From a virus: DNA of 30,999 nucleotides. Both the position numbers and the translations under genes were made by a program. Location: positions 1 through 30,999 of the IMG/VR virus record IMGVR_UViG_3300046532_003398; one strand, given 5' to 3'. Of this stretch, positions 12,819 through 19,004 are shown one piece after another; the stretch's first letter is position 1, and each line of letters starts with the position of its first letter. The notes under the pieces were generated by a model. That model saw only the letters and a program-made list of their open reading frames with translations, searched no databases and was not told where the DNA came from.

Positions 12819-13673
12819 ATGGCTCGTTCTACCTATGGCACCCGCTTGGAGGCTCTTATCGCAAATCCCGCGATTTCCTCACGCGATAAATCCTTTGCGG
12901 AGTCTCTCCTTCGCTTCTACGCTTCCAATCGCCGGCTGAGCGCTGGCCGCGCGCGATGTGTTAAGCAGCTTGAAGAGCGCTATAGCCCTGAGAAGCTCGC
13001 CGCCGCCCTTACGAAGGGTGCTGGTATGCTGGAGCGCCTCAACGCCGTGTGCGAGCGTACAGAGGCATCCTCCTGGGCTCGCGGGTTCGTCAATAGCTTG
13101 CAAGGTCAGATCATGGCCGGACGCGAGTTGTCAGATAAGCAGATCCCAGTGCTGGAAAAGATCGAGAGGGATCATAACGACGAGGCTATGACTGCGCGCG
13201 AGACCTGGAAGCAGGATTATCTGCTCAAGGTGGATCCCGACTGGATAGAGACGTCCACTAACGCCCGATTTTATGAAGTTGCCACGATCGCCGCCAAGTA
13301 TTATAAGCAGGCCAACTATTTCGGAGCGTTGGCTGAGAAGATCCTCAACGATGACGGATTTGTGCCCTCGATCGATCAGTACAATAAGATCACTAAGAAT
13401 AAGTTCGTTGTCAAGGTGCTACAAGCCCACTATGCGCCTCAGAAGTTCGCGGCTGGCTCGCTTGTTCAATATTCGGCTACTGCTCCTGGGCGTATTCGGA
13501 CTGCTGGAGGCAACAAGATCCCGATGGTGGTGATCATGGCTAACGCCTCGCCCATCATCAGCGCAGCAAAGGGCGCCAAGATTTACAAGGTGCTCCCAAT
13601 CGGGAGCCCTACAACGCGACTCGTTGAAGAGCGCCACTTGAAGAAGGCCCGAAAGGCCGGAGGTAAGAAATAA
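12819..13673 (+). CDS. Helical protein with C-terminal GDLV-like module
   Basis: 284 residues. The first about 200 are mostly alpha-helical with many Ala, Arg, Glu and Lys and no catalytic motif seen. Residues about 209-276 follow the local module: A-A-G-S-L-V-Q-Y, M-V-V-I-M-A, K-I-Y-K-V-L-P-I, L-V-E-E-R-H-L. The tail is basic (K-K-A-R-K-A-G-G-K-K). Cyanophage and marine-phage proteins of similar style exist, but I recognise no function. GGAGG lies upstream of ATG 12819. Confidence 0.75.
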   Translation: MARSTYGTRLEALIANPAISSRDKSFAESLLRFYASNRRLSAGRARCVKQLEERYSPEKLAAALTKGAGMLERLNAVCERTEASSWARGFVNSLQGQIMAGRELSDKQIPVLEKIERDHNDEAMTARETWKQDYLLKVDPDWIETSTNARFYEVATIAAKYYKQANYFGALAEKILNDDGFVPSIDQYNKITKNKFVVKVLQAHYAPQKFAAGSLVQYSATAPGRIRTAGGNKIPMVVIMANASPIISAAKGAKIYKVLPIGSPTTRLVEERHLKKARKAGGKK

Positions 13674-13846
13674 TGAATACTCACAACCGCGAAGAAACTG
13701 CCCTGGAGGCAGCAGCAGCCAACTGCGAATCACTGATCGCCCAACTGGCGACCTGGGCGCAGATCAAAACTGGCAATACTGAGCCATCAACCGAGGATCT
13801 TTTACTCGTGACGCTCTCGGTTATGATCACCCCAGCGGAGGCATAA
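13673..13846 (+). CDS. Small Ala-rich helical protein
   Basis: 57 residues starting in the stop of the previous gene (TAATG). E-E-T-A-L-E-A-A-A-A-N-C-E-S-L-I-A-Q-L forms an amphipathic helix, followed by a second hydrophobic helix. No domain recognised; start overlap and codon pattern support it. Confidence 0.55.
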   Translation: MNTHNREETALEAAAANCESLIAQLATWAQIKTGNTEPSTEDLLLVTLSVMITPAEA

Positions 13847-13852
13847 GCATAG

Positions 13853-14176
13853 ATGCCCGTTAAAGTTGATCAACCTCCGTTGCTCTCAGATTTCCCCAGC
13901 GGTCGATTCGCGATTTCTGGGAACGTTTGGATTAAGGTGCCCGATGATACAAAGTTCGAGGACTTAGATCGATATATGATACACGAGACCGCAAAACGCC
14001 CTGAGAGCCCTTGTGGAGCGTCAGAGAGAGCTTGGGCTGTCGTAGGCAGCAAAGGCGCCCACTATACGGTGAGAGCCAGCTACGGGCGTTATACCTGCAC
14101 GTGCAAGGGTTTCGGCTGGCGACATACGTGCAAGCACATCGATCAGGTCAAGAAAGATAATCGTGACATTTCGTGA
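13853..14176 (+). CDS. SWIM zinc-finger protein
   Basis: 107 residues. C82-x-C84-x8-C93-x-H95 in Y-T-C-T-C-K-G-F-G-W-R-H-T-C-K-H-I matches the SWIM finger (CxCx(n)CxH), a DNA- or protein-binding motif. Preceding strands (W-A-V-V-G-S, Y-T-V-R-A-S) are usual in front of SWIM motifs. The tail N-R-D-I-S is encoded by the P11 repeat. Confidence 0.8.
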   Translation: MPVKVDQPPLLSDFPSGRFAISGNVWIKVPDDTKFEDLDRYMIHETAKRPESPCGASERAWAVVGSKGAHYTVRASYGRYTCTCKGFGWRHTCKHIDQVKKDNRDIS

Positions 14177-14216
14177 CAGAGATCCGCTTGTAATCCTGGG
14201 GCGCCTGTGGTATAAT
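14163..14216 (+). promoter_or_regulatory. GTGAC-repeat promoter, class B (P11)
   Basis: GTGAC at 14163 and 14173 (ATTTC between), 10-bp gap, weak -35 TTGTAA (14188-14193), 17-bp spacer, -10 TATAAT (14211-14216). It combines the class A inner spacer with class B placement. Confidence 0.8.
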
Positions 14217-14246
14217 GATAGCATATCAAGTAAGGAGATATAAATC

Positions 14247-14465
14247 ATGAGAGACATTTCTTCCCCCATCCTTCACGCCGACGCCTGCGACCAGTTCGAG
14301 GCTGAAATCTTGCCCTTCATTCAAGAGGAATATGAGCAGGACGGTCAACCCGATTGGCCCGCTCGCCGCGAGACTTGGAATAACTGGACCGATTCACTCT
14401 GCAAGGACGGTCAGATTTCTGACTGGCAATATGAAAACTGGAGTCAGCCGCGCGTTTGCGGTTGA
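14247..14465 (+). CDS. Conserved small phage protein
   Basis: 72 residues. The C-terminal W-N-N-W-T-D-S-L-C-K-D-G-Q-I-S-D-W-Q-Y-E is a Trp-rich motif that I recall in other phage hypothetical proteins. Acidic and soluble. AAGGAG precedes the ATG. It is the first gene of the P11 operon. Confidence 0.75.
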   Translation: MRDISSPILHADACDQFEAEILPFIQEEYEQDGQPDWPARRETWNNWTDSLCKDGQISDWQYENWSQPRVCG

Positions 14466-14496
14466 TCCGAGATCACTTCTACAGGAGATATATATT

Positions 14497-15009
14497 ATGA
14501 ATGTTGAAACTTTGAAAGATTACCGCTTGACAAGTGACGAGTGGAACCTGATCCCAGGGATCGCTGCTCGTCATATGACATATGAGCGCAACCCGGCGCA
14601 TGTCGATATGCTGGTGCTGGCTGGACTCGTTGAGCACACCGATGGCGAGAGCCTCGCGCTTACGCCTGATGGCGAGGCGGCTGCGGCTGCGATCGATGTG
14701 ATCTTCGACTGGGATGACTTCGCGCATGCTGAAGGCGCTGAGAGCCCTTCTGACGGCGAGGAGACTATCACACGCGCCGAAGCCCTGGAAAGGGAGTTTA
14801 AGCCACCTGAGAGGCTTACAGTGGGCTCGCTTGTGCGTCACGTTCCAACCGGTGGCGTGGGGCTCATCACTAAGCACACGATGTACGATGATAGCTGGGG
14901 CGGATTCTATGTGGATTTCGTTAAGCCTGTTGACAATGTTATTGATGGGCGAGTTGTCAATCAGTTGACTCGGATGTTCGATCGCGCCGATGGCTTCGAG
15001 AAGGTATAA
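14497..15009 (+). CDS. Winged-helix-like plus GDLV-like fusion
   Basis: 170 residues. Residues 37-65 (M-L-V-L-A-G-L-V-E-H, L-A-L-T-P-D-G-E) match the end of a winged-helix domain: recognition helix, wing, and L-T-x-x-G. An acidic linker follows. Residues about 106-160 show the module: L-T-V-G-S-L-V-R, V-G-L-I-T-K-H, Y-V-D-F-V-K-P. AGGAGATATATATT precedes ATG 14497; upstream in-frame starts lie inside the previous gene. A DNA-binding regulator is possible. Confidence 0.75.
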   Translation: MNVETLKDYRLTSDEWNLIPGIAARHMTYERNPAHVDMLVLAGLVEHTDGESLALTPDGEAAAAAIDVIFDWDDFAHAEGAESPSDGEETITRAEALEREFKPPERLTVGSLVRHVPTGGVGLITKHTMYDDSWGGFYVDFVKPVDNVIDGRVVNQLTRMFDRADGFEKV

Positions 15010-15013
15010 AGAA

Positions 15014-15118
15014 ATGGATAAGAGAGTTAAATACGCAATAATCGCGATGGATGTAATCTGTTGGACTATGTTGGCTTTGCTGGCTGTCCACCATTTCAAC
15101 TGCCCGCTAACCTTTTGA
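15014..15118 (+). CDS. Tiny membrane protein
   Basis: 34 residues. M-D-K-R-V-K-Y then one hydrophobic segment (A-I-I-A-M-D-V-I-C-W-T-M-L-A-L-L-A-V) with two Cys. Starts 4 nt after the previous stop; the ribosome site AAGGTATAAAGAA is weak. Positive-inside charge fits an N-in single span. Confidence 0.45.
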   Translation: MDKRVKYAIIAMDVICWTMLALLAVHHFNCPLTF

Positions 15119-15139
15119 AACAGAAAGGATCCGAGACTT

Positions 15140-15268
15140 ATGAAAAAGATACTTATAGTATTGAGTGTTATAATAGCTTGGGAGTGTAGAGATAGTGTAG
15201 TCCCAGGTATAGAATCAGTAATAGCTTATGTTATGACAATAGGATCCAGTTTACTCCGATTAGCTTAG
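15140..15268 (+). CDS. Tiny protein with hydrophobic N-terminus
   Basis: 42 residues starting M-K-K-I-L-I-V-L-S-V-I-I-A-W-E-C, which resembles a signal or lipoprotein-like leader but lacks a proper lipobox. AAGGATC lies upstream. Codon use is AT-richer than the genes before it. Last gene before the repeat-bearing non-coding segment. Confidence 0.45.
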   Translation: MKKILIVLSVIIAWECRDSVVPGIESVIAYVMTIGSSLLRLA

Positions 15269-15573
15269 TTTTGATTGGGGTTTGCTTGTATATGTATTAA
15301 AAGTGTTAGAAAGTGGTGTGATTGTGTTAGTTGTTGGTATTAAAGTGGCTTTGGTTGTGTATTGTTTTGTGTTTTCGTGCGCTAGTGTGGAGGTGCTTAG
15401 GGGGCTGACGGAAGGCTTGTAGACAGCATTGCCCGTAACACGTGTGATACTGCGATGTTAGGCGTTTGTGTCACACCAGTGTTATCAACGACTTAGCTAA
15501 CGTTCGCTATAGGGAGAGAGAAACACCGCGTGACACCTGCACTATCGCCGGCTGTCGCGTTCTGTCGCATCTG

Positions 15574-15600
15574 TATACACGATACATTATACACGATACA
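15574..15600 (+). repeat. 13-bp tandem direct repeat
   Basis: TATACACGATACA occurs at 15574-15586 and 15588-15600, separated by one T (14-bp period). The spacing and non-coding location recall iterons or operator pairs. Confidence 0.7.
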
Positions 15601-15815
15601 CGCGCGGCTCACATGTGCTTGTCGCGATAACTCTTGACGGTTACTCTTCTCCCCCTATAGGAAACCTAAACCCGATCGCATCACTGCGTTGTATACAATG
15701 TTGTTACAAAAGTCTTGACACCCGAGCATATCACGTGACAGGTGAGTTAAACTAGTTTGGCGGCCCAACCGTTGCCCCGCGCTATGATCGCGAGAGTAAT
15801 GATAACAAATAATAC

Positions 15816-15844
15816 TTGCAATGTCTTCAGCATTATGTTATACT
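15816..15844 (+). promoter_or_regulatory. Sigma70-type promoter without GTGAC repeat
   Basis: TTGCAA (15816-15821), 17-bp spacer, TATACT (15839-15844), followed by AGCAAGGAG and the gene at 15866. It shares spacing and leader style with P1 but no GTGAC pair is upstream. Confidence 0.65.
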
Positions 15845-15865
15845 ATAGCAAGGAGATAATATACT

Positions 15866-16027
15866 ATGATTGAAATACTACTACTGCCGGCCAATATGTT
15901 TATGCTAGGAATGTCCAGCGCTTTCTTTGTGAGTGCATGGTTGCATACAATGCCAGCAATGCCGGCAACACCATCGAAGCCTGCACTACCAGCAAAGCCA
16001 ACGCCGACAGAATGTTCCCGAGACTAA
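15866..16027 (+). CDS. Small membrane protein with Pro/Ala-rich tail
   Basis: 53 residues. A hydrophobic first half (I-L-L-L-P-A-N-M-F-M-L-G-M-S-S-A-F-F-V) is followed by a Pro-rich tail with P-A-x-P repeats (M-P-A-M-P-A-T-P-S-K-P-A-L-P-A-K-P). AAGGAG 10 nt before the ATG and the promoter at 15816 support it. The tail might cross or contact the cell wall; unknown. Confidence 0.65.
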   Translation: MIEILLLPANMFMLGMSSAFFVSAWLHTMPAMPATPSKPALPAKPTPTECSRD

Positions 16028-16146
16028 ACAAAAAGAATATACTAAGACATATAGAAGTGCTAACCTATTGGAGTATTGTGTCAGGCATTATATACATACA
16101 CGTGCTTAACAATGTCATTACACAACGTAATAGAACTGATTGGTAG
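16012..16146 (+). CDS. Small membrane-associated protein
   Basis: 44 residues overlapping the previous gene by 16 nt. Basic N-terminus (R-L-N-K-K-N-I-L-R-H) then a hydrophobic stretch (Y-W-S-I-V-S-G-I-I-Y-I-H-V-L). No ribosome site is seen, so coupling to upstream translation would be needed. Confidence 0.4.
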   Translation: MFPRLNKKNILRHIEVLTYWSIVSGIIYIHVLNNVITQRNRTDW

Positions 16147-16184
16147 CTGTTTGTTCTGTCACAATATTGTTGTCAATGTACGTA

Positions 16185-16210
16185 CCCCCCACCCCCTCCC
16201 CCCTATGGGG
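16185..16210 (+). repeat. C-tract with short hairpin
   Basis: C6-A-C5-T-C6-TAT-GGGG. Three long C runs (G runs on the - strand) with a CCCC-TAT-GGGG foldback, in an otherwise AT-rich non-coding stretch (16147-16335) that shows no gene. Confidence 0.6.
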
Positions 16211-16335
16211 AATGTATGTCCCATGCGTTATGCCCCGGCAGAGGCCACACAAAGCCCCAGTTCAGTAGCGCTAAGAGTTTTTCGAAACTTTGCAATTGCA
16301 AAAAATGCCCCTAAAAATTTATAAGGATTTAAGAG

Positions 16336-16521
16336 ATGACAAAAGAAAGCATAGCACAAGTATACGAAGCAGCCAGCGCAGGTATATTAAGGCCACAGCT
16401 AGCCGCAAATATACTCCCAGACGTCTGTGAAACCGCGCTAGCACTATTTAAAACTGTTGAGCAACAGAAGGCTCAGATAGAAATATTGCAGAGAGCACAC
16501 TCCCCAGAATATGTCCCATAA
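16336..16521 (+). CDS. Small helical protein
   Basis: 61 residues, mainly two amphipathic helices (S-I-A-Q-V-Y-E-A-A, A-L-A-L-F-K-T-V-E-Q-Q-K-A-Q-I-E-I). AAGGATTTAAGAG precedes the ATG. Its stop overlaps the start of the following GDLV-type gene by 11 nt. Function unknown. Confidence 0.6.
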   Translation: MTKESIAQVYEAASAGILRPQLAANILPDVCETALALFKTVEQQKAQIEILQRAHSPEYVP

Positions 16522-16810
16522 TAGAAACCAGCTTGACTTTGTGAAAGGAGATCTAGTATACTTTGTAGGGTATGAAGCTTCTACAGATAGAAGCAGGTTA
16601 GGAGTGGTTATTAATGTGAAGGTAGGAGGTTCCCATTTTCCAATGTACGTGATTCATTGGTTTAAAGATAATTTGCAGTCGACGCATACTGCAACGCACA
16701 TCGACTTGGCGTATACTATTGGTACTGCCGATATGATAGGCAACGAAATTAGCGCTAAATCGCTTCACCATTTAAAAGACAGAGTAAATGATCGCAGCGA
16801 AGGTGATTAA
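16511..16810 (+). CDS. GDLV-type small protein, right-half member
   Basis: 99 residues: F-V-K-G-D-L-V-Y-F at 10-18, L-G-V-V-I-N-V, M-Y-V-I-H-W-F, then an added about 35-residue helical tail ending R-S-E-G-D. It shows that the family continues past the composition boundary, in AT-richer codons. Confidence 0.78.
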   Translation: MSHNRNQLDFVKGDLVYFVGYEASTDRSRLGVVINVKVGGSHFPMYVIHWFKDNLQSTHTATHIDLAYTIGTADMIGNEISAKSLHHLKDRVNDRSEGD

Positions 16811-16835
16811 CCAATAAATTAACTAATTATAAACG

Positions 16836-17096
16836 ATGCAAATTACAAAACAATACGTAAAAGCGCTTATCCTCGAAGAGATGACGAAAGCCGAAGTTAA
16901 AGAGCTTGTCGATGATGCCATCGAGAAAAAGCTTAAGAAAGAATTGCCGCTAGCGCTCAAAACCGAACTTGAGAAATCACTCAAGTCAAAAGAAATCAAG
17001 GCAGACATCGGCGAAATTGCAAAAAAGGTTATTAAAAAGCTTTATAAGGACCTTTCCCTCCATCATCCATATATTATTGACCGAATTAAGGTATAA
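16836..17096 (+). CDS. Helical protein with L-I-x-E-E motif
   Basis: 86 residues, strongly helical and charged. The start I-T-K-Q-Y-V-K-A-L-I-L-E-E-M resembles the short N-terminal helix found on many marine-phage virion proteins. Then E-L-V-D-D-A-I-E-K-K-L-K-K-E-L repeats. No ribosome site beyond AT-rich sequence is obvious. A structural or scaffold-related role is possible. Confidence 0.6.
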   Translation: MQITKQYVKALILEEMTKAEVKELVDDAIEKKLKKELPLALKTELEKSLKSKEIKADIGEIAKKVIKKLYKDLSLHHPYIIDRIKV

Positions 17097-17106
17097 ACTG
17101 TTTACT

Positions 17107-17283
17107 ATGATAGCAAAAGCTAAAACTGGCGATTTTATAAAAGACTTGGGCGCCCAAAAGCGTTCTTTGGGTTTTGTTGAGTGTGTTGACAAGCGCACTG
17201 AAATGATGTTGGTTAAATTTCCTAAAATAAATCGGACTTGCTGGGTTATGTGGAATAATTACGGACAATATAAGGTAATATGA
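17107..17283 (+). CDS. GDLV-type small protein, divergent
   Basis: 58 residues: A-K-T-G-D-F-I-K at 5-12, L-G-F-V-E-C-V, M-L-V-K-F, W-V-M-W, Y-K-V-I. Start at ATG 17107. It ends 1 nt before the next ATG. Confidence 0.65.
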   Translation: MIAKAKTGDFIKDLGAQKRSLGFVECVDKRTEMMLVKFPKINRTCWVMWNNYGQYKVI

Positions 17284-17284
17284 A

Positions 17285-17554
17285 ATGAAGTATATTATAG
17301 GCGCCGGCATTGGGGGTTTATTCGGCATTGGCATGCCCCTGATGATGGAATTCGATATGCATAACCCAACCAATGAAGAATATTCGAGACTAGAGGAATT
17401 CCAGCCCGCGGAAAAGGGCTCCTTTATACCCATCAAGAATATGCTGCTTATTCCGGATAATTATTGTGGGTTAATCGATTATAGCGCTATAGACCCTGCA
17501 GAACAAGCTAAAGAGTGTTTAGTGCGCTCGGAGACCGTTGTCCCTGCTATATAA
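17285..17554 (+). CDS. Hypothetical protein with N-terminal membrane segment
   Basis: 89 residues. Residues 3-20 (Y-I-I-G-A-G-I-G-G-L-F-G-I-G-M-P-L) are Gly-rich and hydrophobic, a probable membrane anchor; the remainder is soluble and acidic. No clear signal cleavage site. Function unknown. Confidence 0.6.
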   Translation: MKYIIGAGIGGLFGIGMPLMMEFDMHNPTNEEYSRLEEFQPAEKGSFIPIKNMLLIPDNYCGLIDYSAIDPAEQAKECLVRSETVVPAI

Positions 17555-17557
17555 TAT

Positions 17558-17833
17558 GTGGAAGACATAGTACTTAAGGCCGGCGGGGTTATAATCGATT
17601 ATGAGACAGGCGACGTTGGTCTTCTTGTTAGCCGGTATGATATCCTTGATCACTTGCCCACTACATTAGATTTTGGTCATAAAGACGATTACCGCGTTTG
17701 GGTTTGGGAGATCTTTTGGAGCGGCCCTGTCGCCGACCAGAATAATCGATATTTTCCCTATACTGAATCAGGGCTTTTAAATATGATTGTGGCCGGAACT
17801 TTTAAGTATATTGCTTGTTCGACAAGTAGTTAA
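17558..17833 (+). CDS. Small beta-rich protein, distant GDLV relative (copy 1)
   Basis: 91 residues from GTG 17558. V-I-I-D-Y-E-T-G-D-V-G-L-L-V at 11-24, then V-W-V-W-E-I-F-W. The next gene shows the same order (I-I-I-D-x-x-S-G-Y-T-G-M-L-V, F-W-E-V-K-W), so they are tandem duplicates. The pattern of a first strand, G-x-L-V, and V-x-W suggests a branch of the local family. Confidence 0.65.
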   Translation: MEDIVLKAGGVIIDYETGDVGLLVSRYDILDHLPTTLDFGHKDDYRVWVWEIFWSGPVADQNNRYFPYTESGLLNMIVAGTFKYIACSTSS

Positions 17834-17836
17834 TGT

Positions 17837-18139
17837 ATGCGATTTGACTTGCAAGATAGGCTCGATAGTGTTATACTAAGTATTGGCGATATAATCATTG
17901 ATCAGTTCTCTGGTTATACCGGCATGCTTGTTCATCGCAAGCACCGTATTGATATGATGGATGACGATTTGTATTTTTGGGAGGTCAAGTGGATGACTAA
18001 TGTTGAACGAGACGATTCGAATCCGAATTATACTCGTATTAGGCTAAGCGATATCCTTGAAGAAGAAGGCATTAAGCTTTCAATTGTGGTAGGAGCGATG
18101 GAATGGCATTCAATAAATGGAGGAACTTTTGAGTTATAA
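17837..18139 (+). CDS. Small beta-rich protein, distant GDLV relative (copy 2)
   Basis: 100 residues. S-I-G-D-I-I-I-D-Q-F-S-G-Y-T-G-M-L-V near 15-32 is the closest link between this pair and the G-D-L-V proteins; then Y-F-W-E-V-K-W-M and L-S-D-I-L. It starts 3 nt after copy 1. Confidence 0.67.
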   Translation: MRFDLQDRLDSVILSIGDIIIDQFSGYTGMLVHRKHRIDMMDDDLYFWEVKWMTNVERDDSNPNYTRIRLSDILEEEGIKLSIVVGAMEWHSINGGTFEL

Positions 18140-18146
18140 TTGGAAT

Positions 18147-18587
18147 ATGTATAAAGTGTTTAGTAATGGCAATCGTGCGAAAGCACCGTTTGCTGTGGTG
18201 GATGGAGAGGATTGCAAGAGTGATGACTTTCGTGCGGTGGTAGGGAAAATTTTAGAGGAAAAGTTTGGCGAAAAAGCTGCGCTTACAACCTATAAAATTA
18301 TGCGCGCTGACCTGCCCCAAGAGGAAAGGGTTGACGATGAAGAGAGAAAAAATTTGGTCTTAAGAAACCGAGTGCTTTCACAAAAAATCAATGATTTGGG
18401 GCTCGATCTTCAAAACATCAAATCTTCGGGGGCCCTGATTTTATCCGGTGAGACCAATTGGGAGTGGCAGTGGTGCGTTATCCGTATGGCGTCTAATCAA
18501 TTCATTGCAGCCCTCTCGCCGCCATTTGATATTATTAGTGGAGCGCATGCGTGGATAAACAAAGAAATCGAAAAAATAACCATATAA
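18147..18587 (+). CDS. Hypothetical protein
   Basis: 146 residues from ATG 18147; ATG 18117 would add 10 residues and overlap the previous gene. N-terminal F-A-V-V-D-G and a helix, a charged hinge (Q-E-E-R-V-D-D-E-E-R-K), and a C-terminal W-E-W-Q-W-C-V-I-R strand. No family recognised. It overlaps the next gene by 37 nt. Confidence 0.65.
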   Translation: MYKVFSNGNRAKAPFAVVDGEDCKSDDFRAVVGKILEEKFGEKAALTTYKIMRADLPQEERVDDEERKNLVLRNRVLSQKINDLGLDLQNIKSSGALILSGETNWEWQWCVIRMASNQFIAALSPPFDIISGAHAWINKEIEKITI

Positions 18588-18805
18588 GATGGGATGTTTT
18601 TGAAGGTGATTTAGTCAAGGTTAAAAAATATGCTCTTGACGGCGAAGTCTATTATGAATCAGGTATCGTTATATCTGATAAAATAAATGATCAGATCCTT
18701 ATGTTTCCTTATGTTAACATTTATGTCTTCAAATCAGCCACCGTGGAGAGGCATTTACCCAACACAGTTGAAATAATTTCTTCGAAAAGCGATGGTCGCT
18801 CATAG
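18551..18805 (+). CDS. GDLV-type small protein with basic N-terminus
   Basis: 84 residues from GTG 18551: a basic extension (K-Q-R-N-R-K-N-N), F-E-G-D-L-V-K-V-K at 17-25, S-G-I-V-I-S, V-N-I-Y-V-F, T-V-E-I-I-S. A later start is possible but none has a better ribosome site. Confidence 0.7.
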   Translation: MDKQRNRKNNHIRWDVFEGDLVKVKKYALDGEVYYESGIVISDKINDQILMFPYVNIYVFKSATVERHLPNTVEIISSKSDGRS

Positions 18806-18825
18806 TTAAAAATGAGGGCGACATT

Positions 18826-18987
18826 TTGTTACATAAGTTATTAGAGTGGTCTGCAATTATTGGAATCCCAGCAAATATTGGTTTGCTGGGATTTGGTGTT
18901 TATCACGATAGCACTTACTTTCAGGTTTTAGCTTTAGTAAATATTTTGCTCCTTGGTATGATTTTTATGCATAAGAAAGATAATTAA
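18826..18987 (+). CDS. Possible small two-span membrane protein (TTG start)
   Basis: 53 residues from TTG 18826 with AGGG 8 nt upstream. Two hydrophobic segments (A-I-I-G-I-P-A-N-I-G-L-L-G-F, V-L-A-L-V-N-I-L-L-L-G-M-I-F-M) and a H-K-K-D-N end. A perfect 12-bp hairpin lies in the first segment, so this stretch may be an RNA element instead. Confidence 0.45.
   Translation: MLHKLLEWSAIIGIPANIGLLGFGVYHDSTYFQVLALVNILLLGMIFMHKKDN
18864..18893 (+). promoter_or_regulatory. Perfect 12-bp RNA hairpin
   Basis: AATCCCAGCAAA (18864-18875), loop TATTGG, TTTGCTGGGATT (18882-18893). No U run follows, so it is not a standard terminator; it could be an mRNA processing or stability element upstream of the secreted protease gene. 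Confidence 0.6.
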
Positions 18988-19004
18988 AGTTAAAGGAGAA
19001 TATT

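Larger units (their letters stand above)
15269..15865 (+). other. Non-coding segment at the composition boundary
   Basis: About 600 nt without a convincing gene. The first 150 nt are strongly G/T-rich on the + strand; a GTG-started 39-codon hydrophobic frame (15303-15422) has no ribosome site. Further on are repeated CTGTCGC (15552, 15562), a 13-bp direct repeat (15574-15600), palindromes TCACGTGA (15731-15738) and TTGTATACAA (15689-15698), and CTATAGGGAGAGAG at about 15507. G+C looks high to the left and lower to the right. It may be a regulatory, origin-like or genome-rearrangement boundary. Confidence 0.6.

Noticed and set aside
15303-15422. GTG-started hydrophobic frame of 39 codons
   Set aside because: G/T-rich sequence produces Val, Leu, Cys and Gly runs by itself and no ribosome site is present.
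15715-15743. TTGACA at 15715 as a promoter
   Set aside because: No acceptable -10 box at 16-18 bp; TTGCAA/TATACT at 15816 fits the downstream gene better.
16076-16324. Plus-strand ORF of 82 codons across the C-tract
   Set aside because: No ribosome site, passes through the C-tract to give a Pro-rich stretch, and overlaps a better small frame at 16012.
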